A stretch of 36,898 bases of DNA from Acrasis kona. Its lineage: Eukaryota; Heterolobosea; Eutetramitea; Acrasida; Acrasidae. Under the pieces are notes generated by a model. That model saw only the letters and a list, made by a program, of their open reading frames with translations, was not told the DNA's origin and did not search any database. A program made the position numbers and the translations under genes. Each line of letters opens with the position of its first letter. Position 1 is the stretch's first letter. Shown here piece after piece: positions 10,629 through 19,718 of the stretch. The DNA lies in assembly GCA_026419775.2 (NCBI GenBank), contig JAOPGA020001659.1, positions 1 through 36,898 of the forward strand, read 5' to 3'.

Positions 10629-10747
10629 GTATTGTGATTACAAAGGGGAAATGGAGTCAACCATACATCGTATATGACATCATACTAAGTAACTATGCGC
10701 CGGCCCAATGGGACGGCTATGAGACCCTATGTATGGTTTCACAATAC
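10629..10747. other. Long-range inverted repeat enclosing a GC-rich hairpin
   Basis: GTATTGTGA at 10629-10637 is the exact reverse complement of 10739-10747. A ten-base arm at 10659-10668 (AACCATACAT) pairs with 10729-10738. On the right the two arms abut; on the left they are 21 nt apart, giving a 19-bp stem with one bulge. Inside, GCCG at 10699-10702 pairs with CGGC at 10714-10717, with CCC/GGG stacked above a three-base loop. The outer stem begins 15 bp upstream of the GAF-protein start codon, so it may lie in that gene's 5' untranslated region or promoter. Confidence 0.6.
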
Positions 10748-10753
10748 ACCACA

Positions 10754-10878
10754 GTAAGCATACTTTTACTGGGAGCCGAACCAGTATGCTTACCGTATAA
10801 GGAGCCGAACTTATACGAAGCTTAACGGGAGCCGAACCGTCTAGAAACAATTATTCATAAGTTGGGAGCCGAACCAAC
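10754..10878. repeat. Four-hairpin array with constant GAGCCGAA loop and unrelated stems
   Basis: Four perfect hairpins each present the same eight-base loop GAGCCGAA. Hairpin 1: loop 10773-10780, arms 10754-10772 and 10781-10793 (GTAAGCATACT plus GG pairing with CCAGTATGCTTAC, six extra bases in the left arm). Hairpin 2: loop 10802-10809, CGTATAAG against CTTATACG (10794-10801/10810-10817), directly abutting hairpin 1. Hairpin 3: loop 10829-10836, ACGG against CCGT. Hairpin 4: loop 10866-10873, GTTGG against CCAAC. The stems differ completely in sequence and length (4-13 bp) yet always pair by Watson-Crick rules, so structure is conserved and stem sequence is not. Read on the minus strand the loop is TTCGGCTC. 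Function unknown. Confidence 0.8.
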
Positions 10879-11254
10879 AATTTTATTATTATTGTTGATG
10901 ATTGATAACTTTATTTAAGTGACCATACTTCATTTACCATATACAAGACCATTTAGTGCCAAATAATTCTTAAAAGTGAGCTCGTCGCACGACTACGCCG
11001 TCGCTCCTCCTATAACATTACTTATCAAGAGCCAGAAAGCTCAAAAGCAACAACCAATCATCCCTGACCACAAGATTTATCAATACATACACAACCAAAA
11101 GAACAGAGTGAGCACTCTCAGTTAGAGCAAGACAAATACATCCAAGATAATTCAGAGATGTCTTGAGATCTCTGTTCAAGTGTTGTTATAGAATTTAGAT
11201 GAAGATTTCTCATATCACTTTTATATAATAATATGGTAATATATTTTACATAAC

Positions 11255-11357
11255 TTCGATATAGTCCAGTGGTTTTCGTCTACCATGTAGGATGAGAGAC
11301 TCTCACTCTCTAGACCCGGGTTCGATAAAATAGCATACGGTAGTCCCGGTATCGAAG
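11255..11357 (+). tRNA. tRNA-Glu (anticodon CTC) with introns in the D-loop and T-loop
   Basis: Removing 14 nt at 11275-11288 and 17 nt at 11327-11343 leaves a perfect 72-nt tRNA. Acceptor stem TTCGATA (11255-11261) pairs with TATCGAA (11350-11356), discriminator G 11357. D-stem GTCC 11264-11267 pairs with GGAT 11290-11293. Anticodon stem AGAGA 11295-11299 pairs with TCTCT 11307-11311, around the seven-base loop CTCTCAC, giving anticodon CTC (Glu, codon GAG). T-stem CCGGG 11316-11320 pairs with CCCGG 11345-11349, around TTCGATT. The A box TAGTCCAGTGG is intact; the B box GGTTCGAT is split by the second insertion. A T5 Pol III terminator follows. Exact intron ends are uncertain by 1-2 nt. TGGT at 11270-11273 can pair with ACCA at 11282-11285, a relaxed bulge-helix-bulge. 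Confidence 0.85.
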
Positions 11358-11360
11358 ATG

Positions 11361-11365
11361 TTTTT
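11361..11365 (+). terminator. RNA polymerase III T-run terminator of the tRNA gene
   Basis: Five T residues begin 3 nt after the discriminator base of the tRNA-Glu gene, the usual position and length for a Pol III terminator. Confidence 0.75.
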
Positions 11366-11639
11366 GTTATTGTCATGCTTTCTTTTATGTGACATGTTAA
11401 TTTAATATCTTTCATCAGCAAAGAACAATCCGTTGTATTTTTCAAACTAAATATATTATTATTGTAAACAAGAGTATGAACGCATTATTGACCAGATGGC
11501 CACTTTCAACTTCATTATTGTGAAGTAAAGCAAGCAGCATTTTATTGTATATATTTCTGGTCTATTACAACGTTATTTTAGCAATTTGCACATCAGGGTT
11601 AGTTACATCCCTGGACAAATGAAAATCGATTATGAAGGT

Positions 11640-11900
11640 AAATTTAAGGTTGTAGTATCATTTTCAACCTTTACAAATCGGAATACAAAATTGGAACACC
11701 ATTTGCACCTCACCACAACACAATTGAAAAGAACAACACAGCGGCCATGGAAAAGCTCGATTTTGATCAACTGAAATCTGAGGTGCAACAATCCAGCAAA
11801 TGAATGCGTCACGAATAACGACAGTGGAGAACCGTATACCGAAATTTTACCGAGGAGAGCCCACACCAAATGACTTTGAAGTGTTGATGGTCGTTGGAAG
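11640..11900 (+). pseudogene. Decayed coding remnant, family not recognised
   Basis: Protein-like sequence continues across frames: first EYKIGTPFAPHHNT then AAMEKLDFDQLKSEVQQSS up to a stop near 11800. A shifted frame then gives QQMNASRITTVENRIPKFYR and GEPTPNDFEVLMVVGRILG until a stop near 11912. The amino-acid composition looks like real protein and the frames join end to end, which suggests an old gene broken by at least one frameshift. I do not recognise the family. Confidence 0.3.
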
Positions 11901-12822
11901 GATCTTGGGGTAAAGTTTCAGTTGAAAAGAGCAATAAGATATTGGAATAGACGAGATGGGTTACCTAAAATTACTAGACATTGGTCTAGTGAAAGACGGT
12001 AATCCGTCTAATTAATGACAGAAACTACTCTTTCTAATCACTTTTGTAAAACTCCAATACAAAGATGCTGGTATTGTATTTTATGGATGCACACTGATGT
12101 AGAAATCGTTAGAGCACATAGAGATGCGCAATCAAAGTCGTTAGACGACGAAACAACTACGTGACGCTCTGAACAGGTCTGTGAAGTTGTTGTGCGGTTA
12201 AAATGACGCTCTGAATATGGCCGATTTTGATTGTGATCGTTTGGACGTTGATGACGAGGGGACTGAGTAAACTTATTTTAAAATCATAGTCGTAGTCTTT
12301 TGTAAAGTCTAAGTTGTTTTTTTGTTAGGTTCAGAGTGCCTATGAAGAGCCACATCCGAAAATAAAAATCACAGTAGAGGTCATTATTACTGCTAAATAG
12401 ATAGTGCTCACTAGTGGTTGTAGTCAGAGTGCGATGTACATCTTTAGTCGATGTTGAGACCAGAAGCGAAGCAGACAGATTTATTTGAAAAGGCTGTGTA
12501 AATAGATATAGAGTTCATATTAATTCCAATTGGATTGATATGCAATACCCTGGAGTACGAACCTATAGAATGGTCCACAAAAATGAGTATTAGAGCAATT
12601 CATATGCGAGAAAATAAAACATATTTCAATTGCCAGCTTAAAATATCTGTTAGTCTGCTGTAGTTAGTTTAGATAAATTTGATTATTGGTGACCAATCGA
12701 ACTAAAAAGACTTTTGTTTCTTTCCTTTTAGGTTGTAAGACATCACGCCAACAATTAGGTTGACAAGTTGAAAACTACGGTCGGATAATACTTTCCCGCA
12801 AATAGTTAGAATCAAGTAGAGG
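11901..12822. other. Intergenic with tandem hairpins and short repeats
   Basis: No gene seen. Two adjacent perfect hairpins sit at 11973-11990 (ACTAGAC/GTCTAGT, loop ATTG) and 11994-12009 (AGACGG/CCGTCT, loop TAAT). A 12-bp direct repeat TGACGCTCTGAA occurs at 12162-12173 and 12204-12215, and reverse-oriented CAGAGTGC cores occur near 12332 and 12425. The right end is the upstream region of the phosphodiesterase gene. Confidence 0.45.
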
Positions 12823-14920
12823 ATGGGTAACCAGTGCGTTAAAGAAGATGCGATCATAGATGAAGCATCTACTAATGGTCGGTTCAATTCGTATCTTGCG
12901 ACCCTCCCCAAATTGTTTTCGGAGACAACAGTTGGAGGAGTCAAATTTTTATGTACTGCCCACGTGAACTCCAGTTTCAGTTCAGTAATATTTGCCTGTA
13001 CAGATACCAGAGAAAACTTTTATCAAAAGCAAGTTAGCCAAGAAGAGCTTCAACAAATTGTAAGCTTGTGAATAATGATTAATTAACTCTTCAAAGAGAG
13101 AAGCTGCAGATGTAAATAATACCATTTCCTGGTGGAACTTTTTCTCTTCTTTGAAGCATGCATTCTTCAACAAAAAGATTACACTAAACTTTGAAGACTT
13201 GGACGACACCCAACAAATTTGCAACTTCAACATTGAATTAAACTTCGTTACGTTAGGAAGGACTGCCCTAACTTTGAAGTTGAAGAAGGTCGCAAATGCC
13301 TTTGACAATTTGGCGAATGTATTCTTGTTCCCGTTCTTTGAGTTCTACAGCATCAGAAATGAAACTGCCTCAGCCGAAAAAGTGGAGCAGTTGGAAAAGC
13401 AAGTAAAAATCTACAAAGAAAAAATTTTGGCCCTTGAAAATCAATACGGAAATGATGAAGGAGAAGAGGAACACGCAGGAAGAATATCAAGGGACGAACA
13501 CGTCAAAAAAGAACAAGAGGCGAACAACAACCAATCGGCTGGAGATGACATCAAGGGAATTAGTGACGACATTGACGATGAGGCAATTAATGTGCCGTCT
13601 GAGCGCATTGCTAGATTCTTGAAGGAACTAAAACAGAAGCTCGTTTCGAACAACCAATTAACCGAAACTGAAAAAGCGAGGTTCAACATGGTTGTCAATA
13701 TTCTAGGAAGGGACAAGATTCACAACCCAGCCATACCATCCTTTGTTGAGTCGAAAATGGATTTGGAAGTAGTGTCACACTTAAAGAACAAATTCTCCAA
13801 GCCCAACGAGCGCGGAATGATTAAAAAGGAAGCTGTGCCCATGATGCCCTCATCAGGAGATAACATCAAGAGTGGTAGCGTCAACATTAGTAGAGAAAAG
13901 ATCAGAGATGACATCATCTTGTTGTTTGATAAAGTAGACAACTGGGACTTTAACGTGTTCGCCTTGAGCGATCTGACAGAGGACAGAACGCTCTTCACTA
14001 CAGGATATACTTTGTTCGTTAAATACGACCTGCTTAACAAATTTAATATCCCCGAGGACATTCTCGTCAATTTCTTGAGGGAAATTGAATCTGGTTATCA
14101 TCCTAATCCTTACCATAACGCTAAGCACGCAGCTGACGTGCTTCAAGTTCTCCACTACATTATCTATAAAGGAGGTCTTGGTCAAATGCTAACTGATGAA
14201 GACGTCTTAGCTGCCCTGATTGCTGCAATGATTCATGACTATGATCATCCTGGTCTAAATAATGCTTTCCAGATCAATACTCAATCCTACTTGGCCACAT
14301 TGTACAACGATAGAGCTGTACTCGAAAGTCATCACTGCGCACAAGCGTTCGAGTTGATGAGAAATCCTCAGTACAACATCTTGTGTGGTCTTAGTCACGA
14401 ACAAAGGTTAGGTGTTCGCGATACCATTGTAGAACTGTTGTTAGCTACAGATATGGGTCAGCATGCCAAAATTGTTGGAAGATTTAAATCTCGTCTTGAA
14501 ATTGACACCGACTTTAAGACTAGAGAAGATGTTATCCTTGCCATGCAAATGTCTATAAAGATCTCCGATGTGAACAATCCCGCTCGTCCTTTGTATTTGT
14601 ATTTGAAGTGGACTGATGTTATCAACGTAGAATTTTGGTCACAAGGAGATCGTGAGAAGGAATTGAAAGTTACCGTGTCTCCTTTGATGGATAGAACAAC
14701 AGCAGTCGTTGGAAAGGGTCAAATTGCTTTCTGTAACTATGTTGTCGAGCCGATGTACAAGAGCTTTATTAAATTGTTGCCAAAAATGGCCTTTACCATG
14801 AAGCACATTGAGAGGAACAAGGGCTATTGGAGTGACCACGATAAAATTGATCCTCTAGATTTTATACCAGAAAAGATCCCAACAATACCAGAGGCCAATG
14901 AGATACCAACTCAATCATAA
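12823..14920 (+). CDS. Class I cyclic-nucleotide phosphodiesterase with myristoylation-type N-terminus
   Basis: Two exons, 12823-13059 and 13097-14920, separated by a 37-nt intron; 686 residues. It hydrolyses cAMP and/or cGMP. The catalytic HD domain spans about residues 355-665. It has the metal-binding set: HNAKH (about 419-423), HDYDH (about 459-463), a distal D in ISDVNNPARP, and the LLATDMGQHAKIV helix. The start MGNQC offers Gly2 for N-myristoylation and Cys5 for palmitoylation, implying membrane attachment (inference). Residues about 25-160 are a beta-rich domain (KITLNFEDLDDTQQ, FVTLGRTALTLKLKKV) followed by a coiled coil (EKVEQLEKQVKIYKEKI). That order resembles the head-plus-coil architecture of XRCC4/SAS-6-type dimers rather than the GAF or UCR regions usual in these enzymes. 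Substrate preference cannot be read. The region before it contains acidic linker sequence. Confidence 0.9.
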
Positions 14921-15318
14921 ATATCAGTGTTTAATTTTTCACTTCTGTTGTTCACTTTTGCGTTTATATTTTTTCGAATATCTGTCCTAAAAAGTCGATG
15001 TATGGTTTATTTCAATCCGCAGTGAGGGGCCCAATTTTTTACAATGAGTCTTTGGTGTTCTTCATCTGCACAGAACAGAGAAATTGAGTGCAATAACTCG
15101 CCCTCTGTCTATCGTAGTATTTTCCACTGGGTGCGCTGAAAGTGAGGGGCTCAATATCCGATTAGATTCGAAGGGAAATGTCTAAATCCAGGACAAGGAA
15201 CTGCCATTCTAGGAATTGTTTTTAACTATTCAACCGAGGGGTCCAAAATATCTATTAATACTGAGAAAATAACAGCACAACTTTTGTTTTTGAACAAACA
15301 CGCGCACAACAGTGCTAC
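14921..15318. promoter_or_regulatory. Intergenic with three GAGGGGYYCAA motifs upstream of the RWP-RK gene
   Basis: Three same-orientation copies of GAGGGGYYCAA occur at 15024-15034, 15144-15154 and 15236-15246. The first two extend to AGTGAGGGGCYCAAT. The copies lie about 295, 175 and 83 bp before the RWP-RK start codon and do not occur elsewhere in the window as far as I can see. They may be binding sites, perhaps for autoregulation; this is inference from position and repetition. Confidence 0.45.
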
Positions 15319-16032
15319 ATGGAGCTAGAAAAGCAACCGACTAGGGAGGAACTTGCACAATATTTCGAGATGCCAATCAAGGCCGTTGCAGCATTAATGG
15401 GAATTTCACTGACGCAACTCAAAAGAGTATGCAGACAAAGTGGGATTCCTAGGTGGCCCTACAGAAAGATACAATCAATTTATGGGAAAATACACGAAAA
15501 GCAAATATCAATGGATAAATGTACATCAACAGACAGATCCGCCACACTAAAATCAGAGATTGACATGCTCCAACAATCAATAGATGCTATCAAGAACGAC
15601 CCCTCAAGTTTAAACCTACTAGACCACGAGGAGGACTCAGAATTTGTTCTTCCAAACAGTCGAGCCTTTGCTCGAAAGAGGACTGCCGATATATCACAAC
15701 ATGCAGGTCTCGAATTCAAACGAGTCAGGACTGCATCTCCCTCCCCAAGACCTTTGTTGAGAACTCAATCTCTCCCAGAACAAAGGATGCTATACAACCC
15801 CCTTGATGACATGCAAGACGCTTTGTCAAAATCAATGAACGAACTAAGATACGCTCAGGACCAAATGTGTAAAATAACAAAGAATGGACATTCGCAAAAC
15901 ATGATGATGAAAGATGTAAATACAATGAATCTGGATCGTAGTACGGACCAGAACTCTATTGAATACTTGACACCTTTGCGGTCGTTATTTCCCGGTCATT
16001 CAATGCATTTGAAACATACACAATCATTCTGA
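15319..16032 (+). CDS. RWP-RK domain transcription factor
   Basis: A 237-residue single exon. The RWP-RK DNA-binding domain sits at the very N-terminus (residues about 6-58): TREELAQYFEMPIKAVAALM, GISLTQLKRVCRQSGIPRWPYRKI, with the diagnostic RWPYRK at about 45-50. A short predicted coiled coil (ATLKSEIDMLQQSIDAIK) follows, then a serine- and proline-rich tail. RWP-RK proteins regulate nitrogen responses and gamete genes in plants and green algae and also occur in amoebae. There is no PB1 or GAF-like NLP region, so it belongs to the short RKD-like architecture. The stop is TGA. Confidence 0.9.
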   Translation: MELEKQPTREELAQYFEMPIKAVAALMGISLTQLKRVCRQSGIPRWPYRKIQSIYGKIHEKQISMDKCTSTDRSATLKSEIDMLQQSIDAIKNDPSSLNLLDHEEDSEFVLPNSRAFARKRTADISQHAGLEFKRVRTASPSPRPLLRTQSLPEQRMLYNPLDDMQDALSKSMNELRYAQDQMCKITKNGHSQNMMMKDVNTMNLDRSTDQNSIEYLTPLRSLFPGHSMHLKHTQSF

Positions 16033-16090
16033 TGTAAATAGGTACCTATAGAAAAATAAAAAAACAATTCAATTTTATACACTTGAGAAT

Positions 16091-16368
16091 TTAACGTTTT
16101 ATTGTCTGAACGTTGCATGGAACGGTGTTTTCGTAGTTGGATTCGCACAACGGAGTTAGGCACTTGCAAAAATCAAAACAGATTACAGGCAGACCTGCTT
16201 GTCTTTTTTTATAAAAATCTGTGGTGTAAGTGGCTTGCGATTTCTGTCGTTTCTATGAATGATGTAATCGGTGAACATTAGTGATAATTCTGCCATTGCG
16301 TAAAAGAACGAAAACCAAATTAAAAGCATCATCGACATGTTGATTATATTTTTTATTCTGTTGATCAA
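16091..16368 (-). CDS. Possible small single-pass membrane peptide
   Basis: The first exon (16368-16195) starts MINRIKNIINMSM and has one hydrophobic helix (MLLIWFSFFYAMAEL), then a basic segment DRNRKPLTPQIFIKKDK. Removing a GT-AG intron of 32 nt (16194-16163) extends the frame to CLTPLCESNYENTVPCNV and QTIKR before TAA at 16091-16093, adding three cysteines. Without splicing it ends after KQVCL. About 80 residues in total. The intron is the shortest proposed in the window and lacks the usual branch motif, so the model is tentative. It lies between the RWP-RK and transporter genes. Function unknown. Confidence 0.35.
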
Positions 16369-16420
16369 ACAAGATTATCCAATACACACCTTTCAAATCA
16401 TCTTTAATAAAACAAATACA

Positions 16421-17927
16421 TTATGCGTTATGCGTCTCTTGGGATGGTCTATCTTCAACTTCAACTTCTGGGACTACTACAGGTGAATACCTACTAATGT
16501 GATTCCTCTCTTCTGCTCTTGACTTGACATAATATGATGCCAAGAAGCCTACTGCCATGAAAGCAGCGCACAATGTATATACAATAGGAGTGGACAATTT
16601 CTTGACTTGGTTCAAAATAATTACCACAAAGAAATTTGTAGGTAACCTAAAGTAGTTCATGACCGTTCCTCTCACATCCTCCGGTATGTAAATTCCCTTC
16701 AACGTACTAATGCTTGGCCAAAAGACACCAACTGATCCCTCAAACAACAAGAAGCTTGATACGATTATTTCCCTGTTCTATAAAATGTTAATTGCTTTTC
16801 AAAATGTTTTTGGAACTTACATTAATAGCAATTGGTCCTACGAAACTCAAAGCCGATACAAGGAACATGTACGATAGAATTGCTTCTTTGGCGTAGAAAG
16901 TTGACGTCAAATTGTAAACGCTGCTTCCAATCATGGCAGCAACCATGAAGCATGCAAAGATGAGACCATGGTTGAGTTCCTCTTCGAACAATGGCGCAAT
17001 GGTAGGTGTCCACATGAACACAAAAATGTACATTGCTGATTCGAAGAATGATTGAGCCACTCCCAAGCAAAGAACATTAGCGTCTAAATGTTAATCAAGA
17101 TGAAAAACAAAAATTACCATTTTTGATGGCATTATAGGCGTTAACAAAGTTAGCCCCAAACTCTCCGGTTGAATCTCCATAGTTCTCCTTCCATAAGAGT
17201 GCAATGGCGACACCTCCAATGATCAAAAGGATTACTGCAGCGTCGAATGGAGCGGTCACGGTTCCAAAAGCGCTTTTAACCAATCCTCCGGCGATTCCTG
17301 ATAGAATGGCGACGATACTGTTACCAAAGCTCTTAAAGATAAAACTTTTTGGAATTTTAAATCATTTGCGTACCTGCAAGTAGAAAGTGTAAGAGAGCCA
17401 CTCGCTATCAAAGCCCCTGCTAAAATGCTCTGATATCATCCAACTTTCAAAAGCAGAGAATAGAATGGAAGTGGAAATTCCTCCCAAAAGTCTTCCGAGC
17501 ATGAGCACAGAGAAATTAGAGAAATGCTTAGTGATGCAAGATATCGTATATAGAACAACGTAGACCAAGCAGCAATTCTTTCTTCCACTTTATAATGTTA
17601 ATAAATTTAGTGTCACAAATCTTACAATCTGTCGCATAGAGACCCTACAAAGGTTCCAAATATCATTGAACTTCCAAAACCCGCAGTGAACAGTAGTCCT
17701 ATGTCCTCAATACCATAGTTGTATGATTCGTATAGGACGTAAACAAATGGACCTTGGAGCCAATCTGACGCGGTCATAAGGAAGAAGGGTACCAAATATA
17801 TCAACTGGAATCTCTTGAACTCGCCTGAGGTGGCGGGTATGGTTTGTTTGGATCTATTGTACAACACTAATATGACACATACCAGTGATAGAGCAGCAAA
17901 TGCGACGTTGAACATCTCTATTTTCAC
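16421..17927 (-). CDS. MFSD5-type major facilitator (molybdate-anion transporter family)
   Basis: Five exons: 17927-17626, 17587-17374, 17331-17118, 17083-16821 and 16777-16421, with introns of 34-43 nt. The product is 449 residues, the same length as human MFSD5 (about 450). Twelve hydrophobic stretches can be counted. Family marks are the CDRFGRKNCCLVYVVLY loop-2 motif, the block LGRLLGGISTSILFSAFESW in which the conserved FSAFE follows the fourth helix, and GVFWPSISTLKGIYIPEDVR in the second half. Family members import molybdate or related anions at the plasma or internal membranes; the substrate here is inferred from homology. The acidic C-terminal tail faces the cytosol in the standard topology. 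Confidence 0.88.
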
Positions 17928-18087
17928 AATCTTGTCAGATCAACTTTTGGCGGTTGAGAAATCAGGAGAGTTCATGATTGTAAAGAAATGAATTATACCA
18001 TTTTTGGAAATAATAGTTGACATTTTATTGCCGATCAAAAAATTCTACCAATAAATAGTACAAGCTTCAATTTACAGAGACATCAGA

Positions 18088-19577
18088 TTAAAAATCATCT
18101 ATTCTGTTTCCGTCATCGTCGTCATCTTCCGATTCTGACTCGCCATCATCCTCTGAGTCATCTTCGTCCTCATCATCTTGAGACTCCTCACTTTCCTCAC
18201 TATTATTGCTCTCTCTACTTTCATATTCACCAGTCTCCGTGCTGCCTTCATCCTCCGTATCGTCATCACCATACATGTTTCCCTTCACAACTGGCTGCTG
18301 TTGAGGCCTCATTTGAGTCAAATCAGGTCTACCATTACCATTGGGGTTAACTCTCATGGGCCTTTGGTTGTTACCATTAGCCGGTCCTGTTGTCCTTTGT
18401 GCTGGCCTCCTTCCACTTGCTGCTCTTGGTCTATTTCTATTTGCTCCATTTCCTTGTCCTTTGTTTTGAGCTGCATTGCCAGTGTTCTCTTCGTCAGAGT
18501 CTAAAATATCAGCGTGCATAATTCTCTTCTCTTCCTCTAACAACCTCTTACGAACATTGGCCAACCTCCTCTTATTAGCTTCAATCTGTTCTGCCTCGGC
18601 TTTCCTGTACTTTTCCAATTCATTTTCGAGATACTCAATATTTCTATATCTCTCTACGTATGACGTGTATAATTTCTGTAATTCCTTTTCCTTTGCTTCA
18701 TATTCGTCCATGAATGCAGGTCTGAAATTCTTCATCAAGTTATATCTCTTCTTCGTAGCCTCTAGCTCGTGGTACCTACGATTTTTCTTCTCTATCAGAG
18801 TCTCCTCGTTCTTGTGCAGTGATTCTATGGACTCTGTTAAACTATTAATCATTTCCCCAGCCTCATTGTTCTTGTCGGCAATTAGTTTTTTTATATCATC
18901 GATACTGTGTGGTAAAGAGACTGCATCTTGTCTCTCTTTCTTAATAATGTTAGTTGGTATGAATCTCTTCAACTTACTCGAAGCGTGAGCTCTTCCTCTA
19001 GCAAATTATGAAGTTCTGTTCCAGTTTCAGTGAGCTCCGTCGCCAAAGAACGAATGTTTTTTACATTATCTTGAAATCTATCTCTGTTTGCGCTGGTAGT
19101 TTCATCCTCTACCTCTTTATTAACAGTGGCGATTTTCGTCGCATCTTTTAGTACCACTGCAATTTTTAATAATTCTTTGACAGCATATCCATCAGCTCCG
19201 TATAACTTCTTAATGTTTAACTTTATCCTTGCTTTATAATACTGATAAAATTTATAAACTTTGCAAATTAATTCTACTAACCACAAGTTGTGCGATGGCT
19301 TTTAAAAAAACGACACGGTCTTGCTCTGTTGTTATGGAATCTGGAATGTCCACGTTGGGATCGTATCTTTTTTTGTTTAGCATTGAAATAATATCAAAAG
19401 TACCTCTGCACTAACCAATACAATACGTCAGAGACCAAAATAAAGTTTGGTGTTCTAAAGTTTTCCATGGATATCAATCGAGGGTAACCAAGGCCACGCA
19501 TAATCTCCGTGAAATCTATAGTCTATTAATATGCTAGATAAAAACATTGACAAACTTCTAAGCTCACGAAACGACAT
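18088..19577 (-). CDS. IFT38: Intraflagellar transport protein IFT38 (CLUAP1/qilin/DYF-3)
   Basis: Five exons: 19577-19556, 19515-19404, 19366-19282, 19241-18978 and 18939-18088, with introns of 37-40 nt. The first exon codes for only seven residues (MSFRELR). The product is 444 residues. The N-terminal calponin-like domain reads [22 protein letters not shown]-type linker, then [20 protein letters not shown]. The central coiled coil contains [19 protein letters not shown] and [20 protein letters not shown], both strongly matching the family. The C-terminal 130 residues are low complexity and very acidic, ending DDF as in vertebrate CLUAP1. IFT38 is part of the IFT-B peripheral complex that carries cargo into cilia, so the organism has or had flagella. 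Confidence 0.95.
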
Positions 19578-19718
19578 GTTTTTTGTACTGATTACAAAAC
19601 TATTGCAATCCAACTGAGCGCCAAAACTTACTTCGGAATTTCACAAGCCACGGGTCAACCAACCCTTCTTAAATTTCGTTCCGGCAACAAAGAGATCTGT
19701 TCCATATAAACTGCCATC
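19578..19718. promoter_or_regulatory. Shared 141-bp divergent promoter of IFT38 and CCT6
   Basis: The start codons of IFT38 (minus) and CCT6 (plus) are separated by only 141 bp, so both promoters must lie here or overlap. No TATA box is obvious. This is position-based inference. Confidence 0.5.

Noticed and set aside
10960-11250. Possible LTR-like stretch with small inverted repeats between the hairpin array and the tRNA
   Set aside because: No matching second copy, primer-binding site or TG...CA ends found in the window.
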